DNA from: Candidatus Ozemibacter sibiricus
GTDB taxonomy: Bacteria > Muiribacteriota > Ozemobacteria > Ozemobacterales > Ozemobacteraceae
Length of the DNA stretch: 64,000 bases
Assembly (NCBI GenBank): GCA_003327425.1
Contig: QOQW01000003.1
Span: 186,001-250,000 of the forward strand
Reading direction: 5' to 3'
This document shows, piece by piece, positions 17,612 through 26,796 of this stretch (its first letter is position 1; every line of letters starts with the position of its first letter). A program made the translations under genes and the position numbers. A model generated the notes under the pieces. It ran no database searches. It was not told the DNA's origin and worked only from the letters and a program-made list of their open reading frames with translations.

Positions 17612-19060
17612 ATGGACAAACCCTCCACCGACAAGAAGACGCTCGACGCCATCACTCCGAAATCGCAGGACATCTCGCGCTGGTACACCGACGTGGTGCT
17701 GAAGGCGCGACTCGCCGACTATTCCCCGGTCAAGGGCTGCATGATCATCCGGCCCTACGGCTACGCCATCTGGGAGAATATCCAACGGCTGCTCGACGCC
17801 GAGTTCAAGAAGACCGGCCACGTCAATGCCTATTTTCCGATGTTCATTCCCGAGAGCTTCCTGACCAAAGAGGCCGAGCATGTCGAAGGGTTCGCCCCCG
17901 AAGTCGCCTGGGTCACCCAGGGCGGCAAGGAGCAGCTCGAGGAACGGCTGGCCATCCGCCCGACCTCCGAGGCGATCATCGGACACATGTATGCCAAGTG
18001 GGTCGAGAGCTACCGCGACCTGCCGATCTTGATCAATCAGTGGGCCAACGTCGTACGCTGGGAGAAGGTGACCCGCCCCTTCCTGCGCACCACCGAGTTC
18101 CTCTGGCAGGAAGGCCACACCGCGCACCGCACCCATGAAGAAGCCAAAGAAGAAGTGGCCCGCATGCTCGAGGTCTACCGGCGGTTCGTCGAGGAAGATC
18201 TCGCCATCGCCCTGGTCACGGGCGAGAAGAGCCAGAAAGAGAAGTTCGCCGGCGCCCTCAACACCTTCACCATCGAAGCCCTGATGCCCGACGGCCAGGC
18301 CCTGCAGTCGGGCACCTCGCACGACCTCGGCCAGAACTTCGCCAAGGCGTTCGACATCAAGTTCCTCGATGCCGACGGCGAGCGCAAGTACGTCTGGACG
18401 ACCTCCTGGGGCATGTCGACCCGCATCATCGGCGCCATCATCATGACCCATGGCGACGACAAGGGCCTGCGGCTGCCGCCGCGCATCGCTCCTACGCAAA
18501 CGGTGGTCATCCCCATCGTCTACAAAGACGCCGCCCCGGTGCTCGACAAGGCGCGGCAGTTGCGGCAGCGCCTGCTCGACCGCGGCTGGCGCGTCCACCT
18601 CGACGACCGCGACGGGTTCAAACCCGGCTGGAAGTATGCGGAGTATGAGATGATGGGCGTGCCGCTGCGCATCGAGATCGGCCAGAAAGACATGGAGAAA
18701 GGCCAGGTCTGCCTGGTCCGTCGCGATACCGGCGAGAAGGCCTTCGTGGCCGATGCCGCCTTCGAGGCCGAGGTCGAGCGTCTGCTCGGCGAGATCCAGA
18801 AGAATCTGTACGTGCAAGCCAAGGAGATCCTGCGCAGCCGCACCTTCACGGCCACCAGCTTCGCCGAGTTCGTCGAGGTGATCAAGGAGCGGCACGGCAT
18901 GGCCGACGTCGCCTGGTGCGGCCAGCCCGCCTGCGAAGACCGCTTCAAAGCAGAAGTGGGCGCGACCATCCGCTGCCTGCGCGACGTGGCTCCTCGGCAT
19001 CCCTGCGTGGTCTGTCAGGCCCCGGCCACCCGCCAGGTCTACGTGGCGCGCGCCTACTGA
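17612..19060 (+). CDS. proS: Prolyl-tRNA synthetase, short (ProS type 3) form
   Basis: The product is 482 residues. It attaches proline to tRNA-Pro. It is the compact archaeal/eukaryote-like ProRS without the bacterial editing insertion. Class-II motif 2 is visible as V-V-R-W-E-K and motif 3 near the middle as S-W-G-M-S-T-R. The substrate-pocket signatures R-P-T-S-E and G-T-S-H are present. A C-terminal zinc-type domain contains C-G ... C-E and C-V-V-C. It is driven by its own consensus promoter and followed by a HEAT gene 56 nt later. Lack of the editing domain means Ala-tRNA-Pro would need trans editing; no such gene is in the window. Confidence 0.95.
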   Translation: MDKPSTDKKTLDAITPKSQDISRWYTDVVLKARLADYSPVKGCMIIRPYGYAIWENIQRLLDAEFKKTGHVNAYFPMFIPESFLTKEAEHVEGFAPEVAWVTQGGKEQLEERLAIRPTSEAIIGHMYAKWVESYRDLPILINQWANVVRWEKVTRPFLRTTEFLWQEGHTAHRTHEEAKEEVARMLEVYRRFVEEDLAIALVTGEKSQKEKFAGALNTFTIEALMPDGQALQSGTSHDLGQNFAKAFDIKFLDADGERKYVWTTSWGMSTRIIGAIIMTHGDDKGLRLPPRIAPTQTVVIPIVYKDAAPVLDKARQLRQRLLDRGWRVHLDDRDGFKPGWKYAEYEMMGVPLRIEIGQKDMEKGQVCLVRRDTGEKAFVADAAFEAEVERLLGEIQKNLYVQAKEILRSRTFTATSFAEFVEVIKERHGMADVAWCGQPACEDRFKAEVGATIRCLRDVAPRHPCVVCQAPATRQVYVARAY

Positions 19061-19116
19061 GCGGCGGGGAGGCGGCACCGCTCCCTGTATCTCCTCGAGA
19101 GGACCCCGAGAGCGAC

Positions 19117-20619
19117 ATGGAACTGAACCTCAAACGGCTTCTGAAAGACCTGGCCAATCCGGATGACGACCTGCGCGCCCTCTCGGCCATGACCTTGATC
19201 AAGATCGAGCTGCCCGACCGCAAGACGCGCGACGAGGTCATCGGTCTGTTGATGAAGGCCACCAAGGACAAGAACGTCGCCGTGCGGTTCTTCGCGCGCA
19301 AGGCCATCGACAAGCTCCGGCAGGCCAACCTCAGCGAGGAGGGGCTGGCGCCGCGCCTCACGCCCGACAAAGGGCTCGATTCGGAATTCTACGAGGAACG
19401 GGTGGCGGCGGTGATGCAGATCGCCCGCGAGAACCGGTCCGAGTTCAAGGAACGCCTGATCGCCATGCTCAAGACCGAACGCCACGATTTCGTCAAGGCG
19501 ACCCTGATCAGCGCGCTGAAGCTGTTCCTGACCAAAGAGGAAGCCGGCCTGCTGAGTCCGTTCCTGACCGATCCCGACAGCCGGGTCCGCTCGAACACGA
19601 TCGAGGCCCTCGAGCGGCTGAAGGCCGACGATGCGATTCCCTCGCTGTTCGCCTCCCTCCAAGACCCCGACAACCGGATCCGGGCGGTCGCCGCCAAGGC
19701 GCTGCAATCGTTCGGCGAAGAGAAGGTCTTCGCCGAGCTGAAGAAGATGCTGCGTTCGAACGAGGACTGGCTGAAGGGGAGCGCCATCTACGCCCTCTCG
19801 CACATCAACGCCGGGGAAGCGATCACCCTGCTGATCGACGCCGCCAAGGCGCCGGCCAGTCCCCAGGAAACCCGGGTCAAGGCCATCATCGCCCTCGCCA
19901 ACTACCAGGACACCACTTCCTACGGGTTCCTGCGGTTCCTGGCCTCCACCGGCGAAGAGCCCTACAAAGCGACCGCCGCCCGCGCCCTGAAACTGTACGA
20001 AGAGAAGTTCGGCAGCGCTCCTCCCACCACCACCCTGGTCGTGACGCCCGCCGAAGAGGCCCCCAGCAAGAGCGAACCGACGCCCGGGGGCAAAGCCCCG
20101 CCGTCGCAGGATCTCGCCAGCACCGTGTCCCAATTCTTCCGCAAAGGGAAGGAAGAAGCCATCGGACTATCGCAGAAGGCGGCCATCAGCTTCGTGGTGG
20201 GCGACATCCAGAAGGAGCAGGTCGAACTCCAGAAAGAGGCGGGCCGGGTGGTGTTCGAAATGTACCAGGCCGGCGACCTGCAGATTCCCGAACTGCTGAC
20301 CATCAGCCACGAGATTCTGCGCATGAACTACTTCATCCAGAAATACACCGAGGAAGAGGAGAAAGAGAAACCAGCCAAACCCGAGGGGTTCTTCGCCCAG
20401 TTGAAAAGCCTCTTTACCAAGAGCGAACCCAAGAATCCCAAAGCGCAGCAGGCCGAGCGGTTCACCCAGAAGCGCGAAGAGCTGTTCCAGAAACTGGGCA
20501 GCGCGGCCTTCCGCAAATTCGCCGCCAAAGAGCTGACGTCATCGGCGCTCGAGGGGTATTACACCTCGTACATCAAACTCGAGGAGAAGCTGCAGAAGGA
20601 GAAGCAGCGCCTGTCCTGA
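19117..20619 (+). CDS. HEAT-repeat protein with helical C-terminus
   Basis: This 500-residue cytoplasmic protein has HEAT repeats over about residues 1-290, including R-V-R-S-N-T-I-E-A-L and R-I-R-A-V-A-A-K-A-L. A Pro/Ser-rich linker near 300-340 and a charged, Lys/Glu-rich helical region to the end follow. The ATG at 19117 was chosen because coding character and the repeat register begin there; the Shine-Dalgarno is weak (GAGAGG some distance upstream). It follows proS and precedes apt in the same direction. The shared R-V-R-x-N signature links it to the other three HEAT proteins here. Function unknown. Confidence 0.78.
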   Translation: MELNLKRLLKDLANPDDDLRALSAMTLIKIELPDRKTRDEVIGLLMKATKDKNVAVRFFARKAIDKLRQANLSEEGLAPRLTPDKGLDSEFYEERVAAVMQIARENRSEFKERLIAMLKTERHDFVKATLISALKLFLTKEEAGLLSPFLTDPDSRVRSNTIEALERLKADDAIPSLFASLQDPDNRIRAVAAKALQSFGEEKVFAELKKMLRSNEDWLKGSAIYALSHINAGEAITLLIDAAKAPASPQETRVKAIIALANYQDTTSYGFLRFLASTGEEPYKATAARALKLYEEKFGSAPPTTTLVVTPAEEAPSKSEPTPGGKAPPSQDLASTVSQFFRKGKEEAIGLSQKAAISFVVGDIQKEQVELQKEAGRVVFEMYQAGDLQIPELLTISHEILRMNYFIQKYTEEEEKEKPAKPEGFFAQLKSLFTKSEPKNPKAQQAERFTQKREELFQKLGSAAFRKFAAKELTSSALEGYYTSYIKLEEKLQKEKQRLS

Positions 20620-20679
20620 GGCGGCCGCGCCTCGCGTGCGGCCGGGGCCGACCGAACCATTCACTGTTGGAGGCCAGCC

Positions 20680-21192
20680 ATGGATCTGAAGAAGTTCATT
20701 CGCGACATTCCCGATTTTCCCAAGCCCGGCATCATCTTCAAGGATCTGACCCCTCTCCTGAAGGATCGTGACGCCTTCGCCACCGCCATCGACCATCTGG
20801 CCCGCCATTACCAGGGCACCCGGCTGACCGCCATCGCCGGCATCGAATCGCGGGGGTTCATCATCGGTTCGGCCCTGGCCCTGACGCTGCGCACCGGGTT
20901 CCTCCCCTTGCGCAAGCCCGGCAAGCTTCCCTACAAGACCATCCGGCAGGAATACAGCCTGGAATACGGCACCGACGCCATCGAAATCCACCAGGACGCC
21001 ATCGCCCCCGGCGACCGCATCCTGCTGGTCGACGACCTGCTGGCCACGGGCGGCACCGCCCGCGCCGGCGCCGAGCTGATCCGCCGTCTCGGCGGCGAGC
21101 TGGCCGGCATCGCCTTCCTCATCGAACTGGCCTTCCTGAAGGGCCGGGAACGCCTGGCCGGCGAGCAGGTCTTCAGCCTGCTGACCTTCTGA
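20680..21192 (+). CDS. apt: Adenine phosphoribosyltransferase
   Basis: The 170-residue enzyme matches Apt throughout: the N-terminal I-P-D-F-P-K-P-G-I-I-F-K-D, the hood motif G-I-E-S-R-G-F, R-K-P-G-K-L-P and the PRPP loop L-L-V-D-D-L-L-A-T-G-G-T. It converts adenine and PRPP to AMP in purine salvage. GGAGG lies 6 nt before the ATG. It sits between two HEAT-repeat genes and shares their direction. Length and all key residues are normal. Confidence 0.96.
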   Translation: MDLKKFIRDIPDFPKPGIIFKDLTPLLKDRDAFATAIDHLARHYQGTRLTAIAGIESRGFIIGSALALTLRTGFLPLRKPGKLPYKTIRQEYSLEYGTDAIEIHQDAIAPGDRILLVDDLLATGGTARAGAELIRRLGGELAGIAFLIELAFLKGRERLAGEQVFSLLTF

Positions 21193-21200
21193 GCGCCCCG

Positions 21201-22193
21201 ATGGCCCCGCGCGCTGCTCGCCCCCGCCCCCGCCTCCTGACCGCCCTGGCCAACCCTGCCTGGGAACAACGGTTCCTGGCCTGCAAGCGCCTGACCGGCG
21301 AGGCCGGGCGGGCCGAATTCCTGGCCCTGGGCAAAGCCCAGCAGAAGCAGGTGGCCGAGGCTCTGCTGCACCTGCTCGACGATCCCACCCCGCAGGTGCG
21401 GTCGCAGGCGGCGGCGGCCCTCGGCCGCCTCGCCTGGCGACCGGCCGCCGAACGCCTGGTCACCGCCCTGGCCGATCCCCATGAATGGGTCCGCATCCAG
21501 GTCGCCGAGGCCCTCGGCCTGCTCGGCACGCCAGCGCTCGCCCCGATGATCGCTCGCCAGCTCGAAGCCGAAGAAGATCCCCACGTGCGGGCCACGCTGG
21601 TCAAGACCCTGGGCCTGATCGGCGACGCCAAGATGCTGCCGGTGCTCGCCCTTCATTTGGAGGACAAAGACAGCCGCGTCCGCGCCAACAGCATCGAGGC
21701 CATCAGCCAGCTGAAGGTCTCCAAGGCCGATCGTCAGAAGCTGCTGGCCCGGGTGGCCAATGACCCCAACAACCGGGTGCGGGCCAACCTGGCGATCAGC
21801 CTGCTCGAGATCGGCGTGGCCAAGGGGCGCGAGATCCTCGACGAGATGCTGACCTCGCCCGACGAATACATGCGGGCGTCCGCCACCTACGCCCTGGGCC
21901 ACCTCGGCCGGCCGGCCGATCTGCCCCGGCTGATCGAGCGCCTGGAGGACCCCAGCTGGCTGGTGCGCAAGAATGCCGTGCGGGCCCTGGTCAAGCAAGG
22001 CGCGCGGGCCCTGCCTCGGGTGACCGCCGCGCTGTCCTCCCCCGATCCCCATGTCCGGATCGGCGCCCTCGAAGTCATCGGGCAATGGCGCGAGGCATCC
22101 GCCCGTCAGGCGGTCATCGCCCTCCTGGAGGACGAGCTGGGCGAGGTGCGCAGCAAGGCCGAGGAGGTCCTCGACCTCCTCGACGGGTACTGA
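21201..22193 (+). CDS. HEAT-repeat protein (PBS-lyase-type repeats)
   Basis: The 330-residue product consists almost wholly of about nine HEAT/PBS-lyase-like repeats. It shows repeated R-V-R-A-N motifs (near residues 155-160 and 190-195) and several A-L-x-x-L-G patterns. There is no signal peptide, membrane segment or enzymatic domain. It begins 9 nt after apt without a clear Shine-Dalgarno, so it probably relies on coupling with apt. It is followed 14 nt later by the NeuA-like gene. Similar repeats occur in phycobilin lyases and in generic scaffolds; nothing suggests pigment chemistry here. Confidence 0.8.
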   Translation: MAPRAARPRPRLLTALANPAWEQRFLACKRLTGEAGRAEFLALGKAQQKQVAEALLHLLDDPTPQVRSQAAAALGRLAWRPAAERLVTALADPHEWVRIQVAEALGLLGTPALAPMIARQLEAEEDPHVRATLVKTLGLIGDAKMLPVLALHLEDKDSRVRANSIEAISQLKVSKADRQKLLARVANDPNNRVRANLAISLLEIGVAKGREILDEMLTSPDEYMRASATYALGHLGRPADLPRLIERLEDPSWLVRKNAVRALVKQGARALPRVTAALSSPDPHVRIGALEVIGQWREASARQAVIALLEDELGEVRSKAEEVLDLLDGY

Positions 22194-22206
22194 GCGCACC
22201 GCCGCC

Positions 22207-22980
22207 ATGCACGGCGCCCCTCGCCGGCTCGCCGTCATCCCCGCCCGTCGCGGCTCGCGGCGCCTCCCCGACAAGCTCCTGCGGTCGCTGGCCGGTCGGC
22301 CGCTGATCGGCTGGGTGGTTCAGGCCACGCAGGAAGCCGGGATCTTCGACGACATCCTGGTCTCGACCGAATGCCCGCATCTGGCCGAGATCGCCCAGAT
22401 CTGGGGCGGCTGGGTCCCCTTCCTGCGCCCAGCCGGTCTGGCCGAACCCGACACCCCCCTGCTGGACGTCTTCCAGCATGCCGTGGCGTGGGCCATGACC
22501 CACCGCCAACCGCAGGCCTATTCCCTGGTGGCCCTGATCCGGCCGACGTTCCCCTTCCTCCGGCCTCGCCATCTGCGCGCCGCGGTTCGTTTGTGCGAAG
22601 GCCGCCGCTTCACCAGCCTGTCCTCGATGACGCCGATCCGCGAGCCTCCCGCCTGGATGTTCCGAGTCGATGCCCTGGGGCGCGCCCAGGCGCTCGACCC
22701 CGCCGGCCTGGACCGACCGCTCACCGCGCTCCCGCAGCTGTATCGGGAAACCCATGCCATCCATCTGGTCCAGCCCGGGTATCTGACCCGCACCGGCTCT
22801 CTGTACGACCACGCCAACCACGGAGGCTTCCTCATGACCGCCGAGGATTCGCTGGAAATCGCCACTCCCGATGACTGGGCCCTGGCGGAATGGCTGGCCG
22901 ACCGGCGGGAGCGGGAAGGCGAGACCTCACCGACAGCCCGGGCAGGCGAGGCCGACGCCATCACAAGAACCGAACGCTGA
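22207..22980 (+). CDS. Acylneuraminate cytidylyltransferase-family protein (NeuA-like)
   Basis: This 257-residue protein begins with I-P-A-R-R-G-S-R-R-L-P-D-K, the nucleotide-binding motif of CMP-sugar synthetases (NeuA, KdsB, PseF). It continues with L-I-R-P-T-F-P-F and the late G-G-F-L-M motif of this family. It should activate a nonulosonic or related acid sugar with CTP. No sugar-acid synthase (NeuB/PseI) or transferase is nearby, so its substrate is unknown. The first ATG in good coding context (22207) was chosen. Its 3' end overlaps the convergent gene by 20 nt. The second Gly of the usual R-G-G-S loop is Arg-Gly here, which may or may not affect activity. Confidence 0.75.
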   Translation: MHGAPRRLAVIPARRGSRRLPDKLLRSLAGRPLIGWVVQATQEAGIFDDILVSTECPHLAEIAQIWGGWVPFLRPAGLAEPDTPLLDVFQHAVAWAMTHRQPQAYSLVALIRPTFPFLRPRHLRAAVRLCEGRRFTSLSSMTPIREPPAWMFRVDALGRAQALDPAGLDRPLTALPQLYRETHAIHLVQPGYLTRTGSLYDHANHGGFLMTAEDSLEIATPDDWALAEWLADRREREGETSPTARAGEADAITRTER

Positions 22981-23596
22981 TCTCCCGCCCGTAGAGGGCG
23001 CTCAGTTCGCGCTGGATATCGTCCTGATCGACAGTGGCCGGATCGATGCCCGGTTCGAACGTCACGAACAGGATGCAGATCCGGTCTTCCGGCTGGCCGG
23101 TCGAACCGGAGCCGAACGCCTTCATCGAGGCGATGCCGAACCGGCGGCAGACGGCGGCCACCTGTTCCGGGGGGGCGACCGGCAGCGGCAACGAGGAGGC
23201 GGTGGGCGACGCCCGCAGGGACTGCGGCAGGAGATCGCGCCGGCGCAGGGCGGCCAGCTCCTGACAGAGGTTCTCGATCAGCCGAGTCAAGCGTTCCAGA
23301 TCTTGCCGGACCGGTTCGGGGGTCGCCGCCAGCCAGTCGGCCCACGCGGGGGGCCGGGGCGGCTCGGGTTCGTCTTCGGGAAACGGCCCCGTGGCGGCCG
23401 AGGCCGCCGGGTGGCTCTGGCCAGGCTCGGGCACGCCAGCGCGCCGCAACGCCGCGATCTCGCGCTCCAGCCGGAGCATGCGGCGCTGCAAGCGTTCGTG
23501 TTCGGCCCGCACCGGCTCTGGCGTGGCAGCTAGGAGCATGGGCCAATCGGAGAACCGGAGGTAGTAGTCGGGGCGGTCGGAGGAATCGTCGGTCAT
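22961..23596 (-). CDS. Duplicated-helix protein with degenerate nucleotidyltransferase-like C-terminus
   Basis: This 211-residue protein is not a recognised family as a whole. Its N-terminal two-thirds contain a duplication: D-W-P-M-L-L-A-A-T-P-E-P-V-R near residue 17 and A-D-W-L-A-A-T-P-E-P-V-R near 85, each followed by an Arg/Leu/Glu coiled coil. The last 65 residues resemble a minimal nucleotidyltransferase (MNT) fold, with F-G-I ... K-A-F-G-S-G-S-T-G and F-V-T-F-E-P-G. The catalytic D-x-D position reads R-I-C, so activity seems lost. It overlaps the diguanylate cyclase stop by 4 nt and is probably the last gene of that operon. The function is unknown; protein binding is the most that can be inferred. 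Confidence 0.6.
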   Translation of the reverse strand: MTDDSSDRPDYYLRFSDWPMLLAATPEPVRAEHERLQRRMLRLEREIAALRRAGVPEPGQSHPAASAATGPFPEDEPEPPRPPAWADWLAATPEPVRQDLERLTRLIENLCQELAALRRRDLLPQSLRASPTASSLPLPVAPPEQVAAVCRRFGIASMKAFGSGSTGQPEDRICILFVTFEPGIDPATVDQDDIQRELSALYGREISVRFL

Positions 23597-25755
23597 TGGC
23601 CTTCCTTCTCCTGGGCCTTCTTCTTGGCGGCTTTCCTGGCCAGGACCTCTTCGGTCCGCATCGAGGGCGAATAGATGGTGGCCCGGTTCCGGCCAGATTC
23701 TTTGGAAGTGTACAAGGCGGTGTCGGCGAACAGGATCAGGTCGAACTTGTTGCGGGCCTGGTCGGGGTAGCAGGCGACGCCCAGCGAGACGGTGAGCGGC
23801 ACCCGCACCCCGTTGATGCGGAAGTCGTAGGTCTCGATGGCGGTGCGGATGCGCTGCGCCGGCACCATGGTGCCCTCGGCATCCTTCTCGGGGCAGATGA
23901 CGACGAACTCCTCGCCCCCGTAGCGGGCGGGGATGTCGACCTCGCGGATGCTCTTCTCGAGCAGGCGGCTGACCGTCTTGAGGACGCGGTCGCCCTCCTG
24001 GTGGCCGTAGGTGTCGTTGAATTTCTTGAAATGGTCGACGTCGAGCAGGATGAGCGAGACCTTGCTGTCATAGCGGTCGGCACGCTGCAGTTCTTCGTCG
24101 AGGCGTTGCTGGAAGTAGCGGTGATTGTAGAGCCGCGTCATCTCATCGGTGACCGCGTAGCGGTAGAGCCGGGCGTTCTCGATGGCGATCGAGGCCTGGG
24201 TGGCCAGGCTCTGGAACAGGTGGAAGTCGCGCTCGGTGAAGGAGTTGGGTTCGGAGCGAGAGACGTTGAGCACCCCGAGCATCTTGTCCTTGGCCCGCAA
24301 CGGCACGCACATCAGGGTGCCGCGGGTGATGTTGGTCCGTTTGATGGCCAGGAAGGCCTGGTCGCGCTCGACATCCTCGACGAACAGCGGCTGCTGGGTC
24401 TCCATGACGTAGCCGGCCACGGGTTCGCCCAGACCGACCCTCGCTTCGCGCTGGATCTCTTCGGTCAGCCCGACCGCCACGCCGATGGTCAGAACCTTTT
24501 CGGTCTCGTCCAGGAGCATCAGCGACCCGCGTTCGGCCCGGACCACCTTCACCACCTTCTCCAGGATGCTGTTCTGGAGCTGGGTGAAGTCGAGGATGGA
24601 GCTGATGTCCTTCCCGACCTTGTACAAGGTATCAAGCTCGTTGATCCGACGGTCGAGATCCTCGCGCGCGGTCCGCAGACTGGTGCGCATCTCTTCGAAG
24701 GTCCGGGTCAGTTCGCCGATCTCGTCATGGGAGGTGGGCTGGATCTCGCGGGTGAAATCGCCGGCCGCGATGAAGCGGGCGCCGGCGATGAGGTTGAGCA
24801 GCGGCCCGATGAACGAATTGGCCATCAACACGGCCAGGGTCAGCGAAACCAGGGCGGTGGCGATGAGGAGGGAGAGGATCCGCTGCCGCAGCTCAAAGGC
24901 GGCCTGGAAGGCCTGCTTCTCGGGGATCTGCAGCACGATCGTCCAGTTGGGGGCCTGGTAGAAGTCGAATTTCTTGAGGGAGACCGCGGTGATCAGGTAG
25001 CGCTCGCCATCGATGTCCCGGACCGTGGTGACATCGCTGTCCAGCAATTCGGCGCCCGCGATGCGGAAGGTCTTGACCTCGGGCGAGGACTGGGCGATGA
25101 TGGCGCCCGTCTCATCGAGCACCAGGCCCTGCGACTTGGACCGTTTGAGGGCGTTCTTCAGCAGATCTCGGATGTAGTTGAGATCGACCTCGGCCACCAG
25201 CACGCCGATCACCCCTTTGTCGGGGCTCTTGATGATCGATTCGAGGGTCATGTAGGGGCTGCCCTCAGGCGTTTTGAAGACATCGGACAGCGAGCCCTGG
25301 TAGCTCCGCTTGACGGCGTTGGTGAAGCTCCAGTCGGCGGGCAGGGCGACGCGGGGGTCGGTGGTGACCATGATGCGGCGGCTGCTGTCGACCAGGTAGA
25401 TGAGCTTGAAGATGGGATAGTTCTTCAGCAGCGACTGGAGGAAATCCTCGGCGGCGACCGGGTTGAGCGCCTTGATGAGATCGAGGTCGGTGATGGCCGA
25501 CATCAGCCGGCGGGTCGCCTCGAGGTTCTCGTAGATCCCGTGGGCGAGCAGGTTGGACAGCTCCTGGTGGCTGCGGGTCACTTCTTCGCTGATGACCCGT
25601 TTCTGCTCGTTGAAGGCCTGCCACCCCAGGAACCCCAGGGGGATGATGGTCAACAACAGGATGGTGACCAGCAGCTTGGCGCGAATGCCGAGATGGAAGG
25701 GTGCCCGGACGGGGCTGGCAGCCGGGGCAGGGGCGACGGCAGGGGAAGCAGTCAT
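23593..25755 (-). CDS. Membrane diguanylate cyclase (dCache-HAMP-GAF-GGDEF)
   Basis: This 720-residue sensor makes cyclic di-GMP. It has a membrane segment at about residues 27-48, a large periplasmic dCache-type domain to about 295, a second membrane segment near 300-318 and HAMP to about 370. A short coiled coil, a GAF domain at about 385-540 and a GGDEF domain at about 550-700 follow. The active site reads G-G-E-E-F (613-617), and an inhibitory I-site R-E-V-D lies at 604-607, five residues upstream, so product inhibition is expected. The C-terminal tail is Lys/Ala-rich. It overlaps the TPR gene upstream and the next gene by 4 nt each. Cyclic di-GMP often controls T4P and motility, which fits the neighbourhood. 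Confidence 0.92.
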   Translation of the reverse strand: MTASPAVAPAPAASPVRAPFHLGIRAKLLVTILLLTIIPLGFLGWQAFNEQKRVISEEVTRSHQELSNLLAHGIYENLEATRRLMSAITDLDLIKALNPVAAEDFLQSLLKNYPIFKLIYLVDSSRRIMVTTDPRVALPADWSFTNAVKRSYQGSLSDVFKTPEGSPYMTLESIIKSPDKGVIGVLVAEVDLNYIRDLLKNALKRSKSQGLVLDETGAIIAQSSPEVKTFRIAGAELLDSDVTTVRDIDGERYLITAVSLKKFDFYQAPNWTIVLQIPEKQAFQAAFELRQRILSLLIATALVSLTLAVLMANSFIGPLLNLIAGARFIAAGDFTREIQPTSHDEIGELTRTFEEMRTSLRTAREDLDRRINELDTLYKVGKDISSILDFTQLQNSILEKVVKVVRAERGSLMLLDETEKVLTIGVAVGLTEEIQREARVGLGEPVAGYVMETQQPLFVEDVERDQAFLAIKRTNITRGTLMCVPLRAKDKMLGVLNVSRSEPNSFTERDFHLFQSLATQASIAIENARLYRYAVTDEMTRLYNHRYFQQRLDEELQRADRYDSKVSLILLDVDHFKKFNDTYGHQEGDRVLKTVSRLLEKSIREVDIPARYGGEEFVVICPEKDAEGTMVPAQRIRTAIETYDFRINGVRVPLTVSLGVACYPDQARNKFDLILFADTALYTSKESGRNRATIYSPSMRTEEVLARKAAKKKAQEKEGQ

Positions 25756-26780
25756 CGGTTGCGCAGTTTTTCCTCGATGCTGGCGATGTTGTCCTCGATC
25801 AAGGGATAGGTCGGTTCGAGCCGGGCCACCCGCTGGAAGTTCTCGAGCGCCGCTTCGAGTTCCCCGAGGGCGAGGTAGACGGTGCCCAGGTGGAAGAAGG
25901 CTTCGGCGCTGTCAGGATGGGCCTGGGCGACGGCCTGGAAATCGGCGATGGCGTCTTGGTGCTGGCCCAGCCGGAAACGGGCCTGACCGCGGAGGAGGAG
26001 GGCCTGGCTGTCATCAGGAGCGGCGGCCAGCGCCTGCTCGGCCAAGCGCAGGGCTTCCCCGAAATCCTCGTTGATGAGGGCCACCAGGGCGGCCGCCACC
26101 GGACCGCCGCTGTCGGGGGCGCCGGCGCCCGCCTTTCCCGCCGCCCCGCCGGCGACCTCCCGGGCGATCCGGCCCAGGTTGTCCTGGGACAGGCGGGCGA
26201 GGAACTCCTGCTCGTCGCACCGGGCGATCTCGGTGCTGACCACCTCGGAATAGGTCGAATCGAGTTCCCGCAGACGGCGCAGGTGGTGCCGGGCTTTGTC
26301 GAACTGGTGCTCGTCGCGGTAGATGATGCCGAGGTTCTGATGGGCCTGGACGTGCTCCGGCTTGAGCTGCAGCACCTTCTCGAAGAAGGGGATGGCCTCG
26401 CGACGGCGGCCGGTCTGCGCCAGGGCCACCGCGATATTGAAGATGGCATCGACATCGCGGGGATTGATCCGGATCACCGCTTCCCATTCGTTGATGGCCT
26501 CGGTGATCTTGCCCAGCTTCATCAGGATGAGCCCGAGGTTGAAATGGGCGAAGGTGTGCTGGGGGTTGATCTGGATGGCCTCGCGATAGGCCTCGATGGC
26601 CCCGGCGAGGTCGTTCATCTTGTGCAGGAAGACCCCTTTGGTGGACACGTAGTCGGCATTGCTCGGCGCCTTGGCGATGGCCTTCTGGATGTGATCGAGC
26701 GCTTTGGCATATTGTCCGCTTTCGAAGAACTCCAATGCCGCTTCATAGAAGCGCTGGGCATAGGTGTTCCTTGGCGCCAT
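25752..26780 (-). CDS. TPR-repeat protein, first gene of diguanylate cyclase operon
   Basis: The 342-residue product has tandem tetratricopeptide repeats in two blocks (about residues 1-165 and 230-342), separated by a Gly/Ala-rich stretch near 185-210. There is no signal peptide, so it is probably cytoplasmic. The start at 26780 is supported by GGAGGAG about 7 nt upstream and by a near-consensus promoter. Its stop overlaps the diguanylate cyclase start by 4 nt, so the two proteins are probably made together, and a direct contact is a reasonable inference. The promoter's -10 lies inside a perfect inverted repeat. Confidence 0.85.
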   Translation of the reverse strand: MAPRNTYAQRFYEAALEFFESGQYAKALDHIQKAIAKAPSNADYVSTKGVFLHKMNDLAGAIEAYREAIQINPQHTFAHFNLGLILMKLGKITEAINEWEAVIRINPRDVDAIFNIAVALAQTGRRREAIPFFEKVLQLKPEHVQAHQNLGIIYRDEHQFDKARHHLRRLRELDSTYSEVVSTEIARCDEQEFLARLSQDNLGRIAREVAGGAAGKAGAGAPDSGGPVAAALVALINEDFGEALRLAEQALAAAPDDSQALLLRGQARFRLGQHQDAIADFQAVAQAHPDSAEAFFHLGTVYLALGELEAALENFQRVARLEPTYPLIEDNIASIEEKLRNR

Positions 26781-26796
26781 GACGAGCTCCTCCCCG

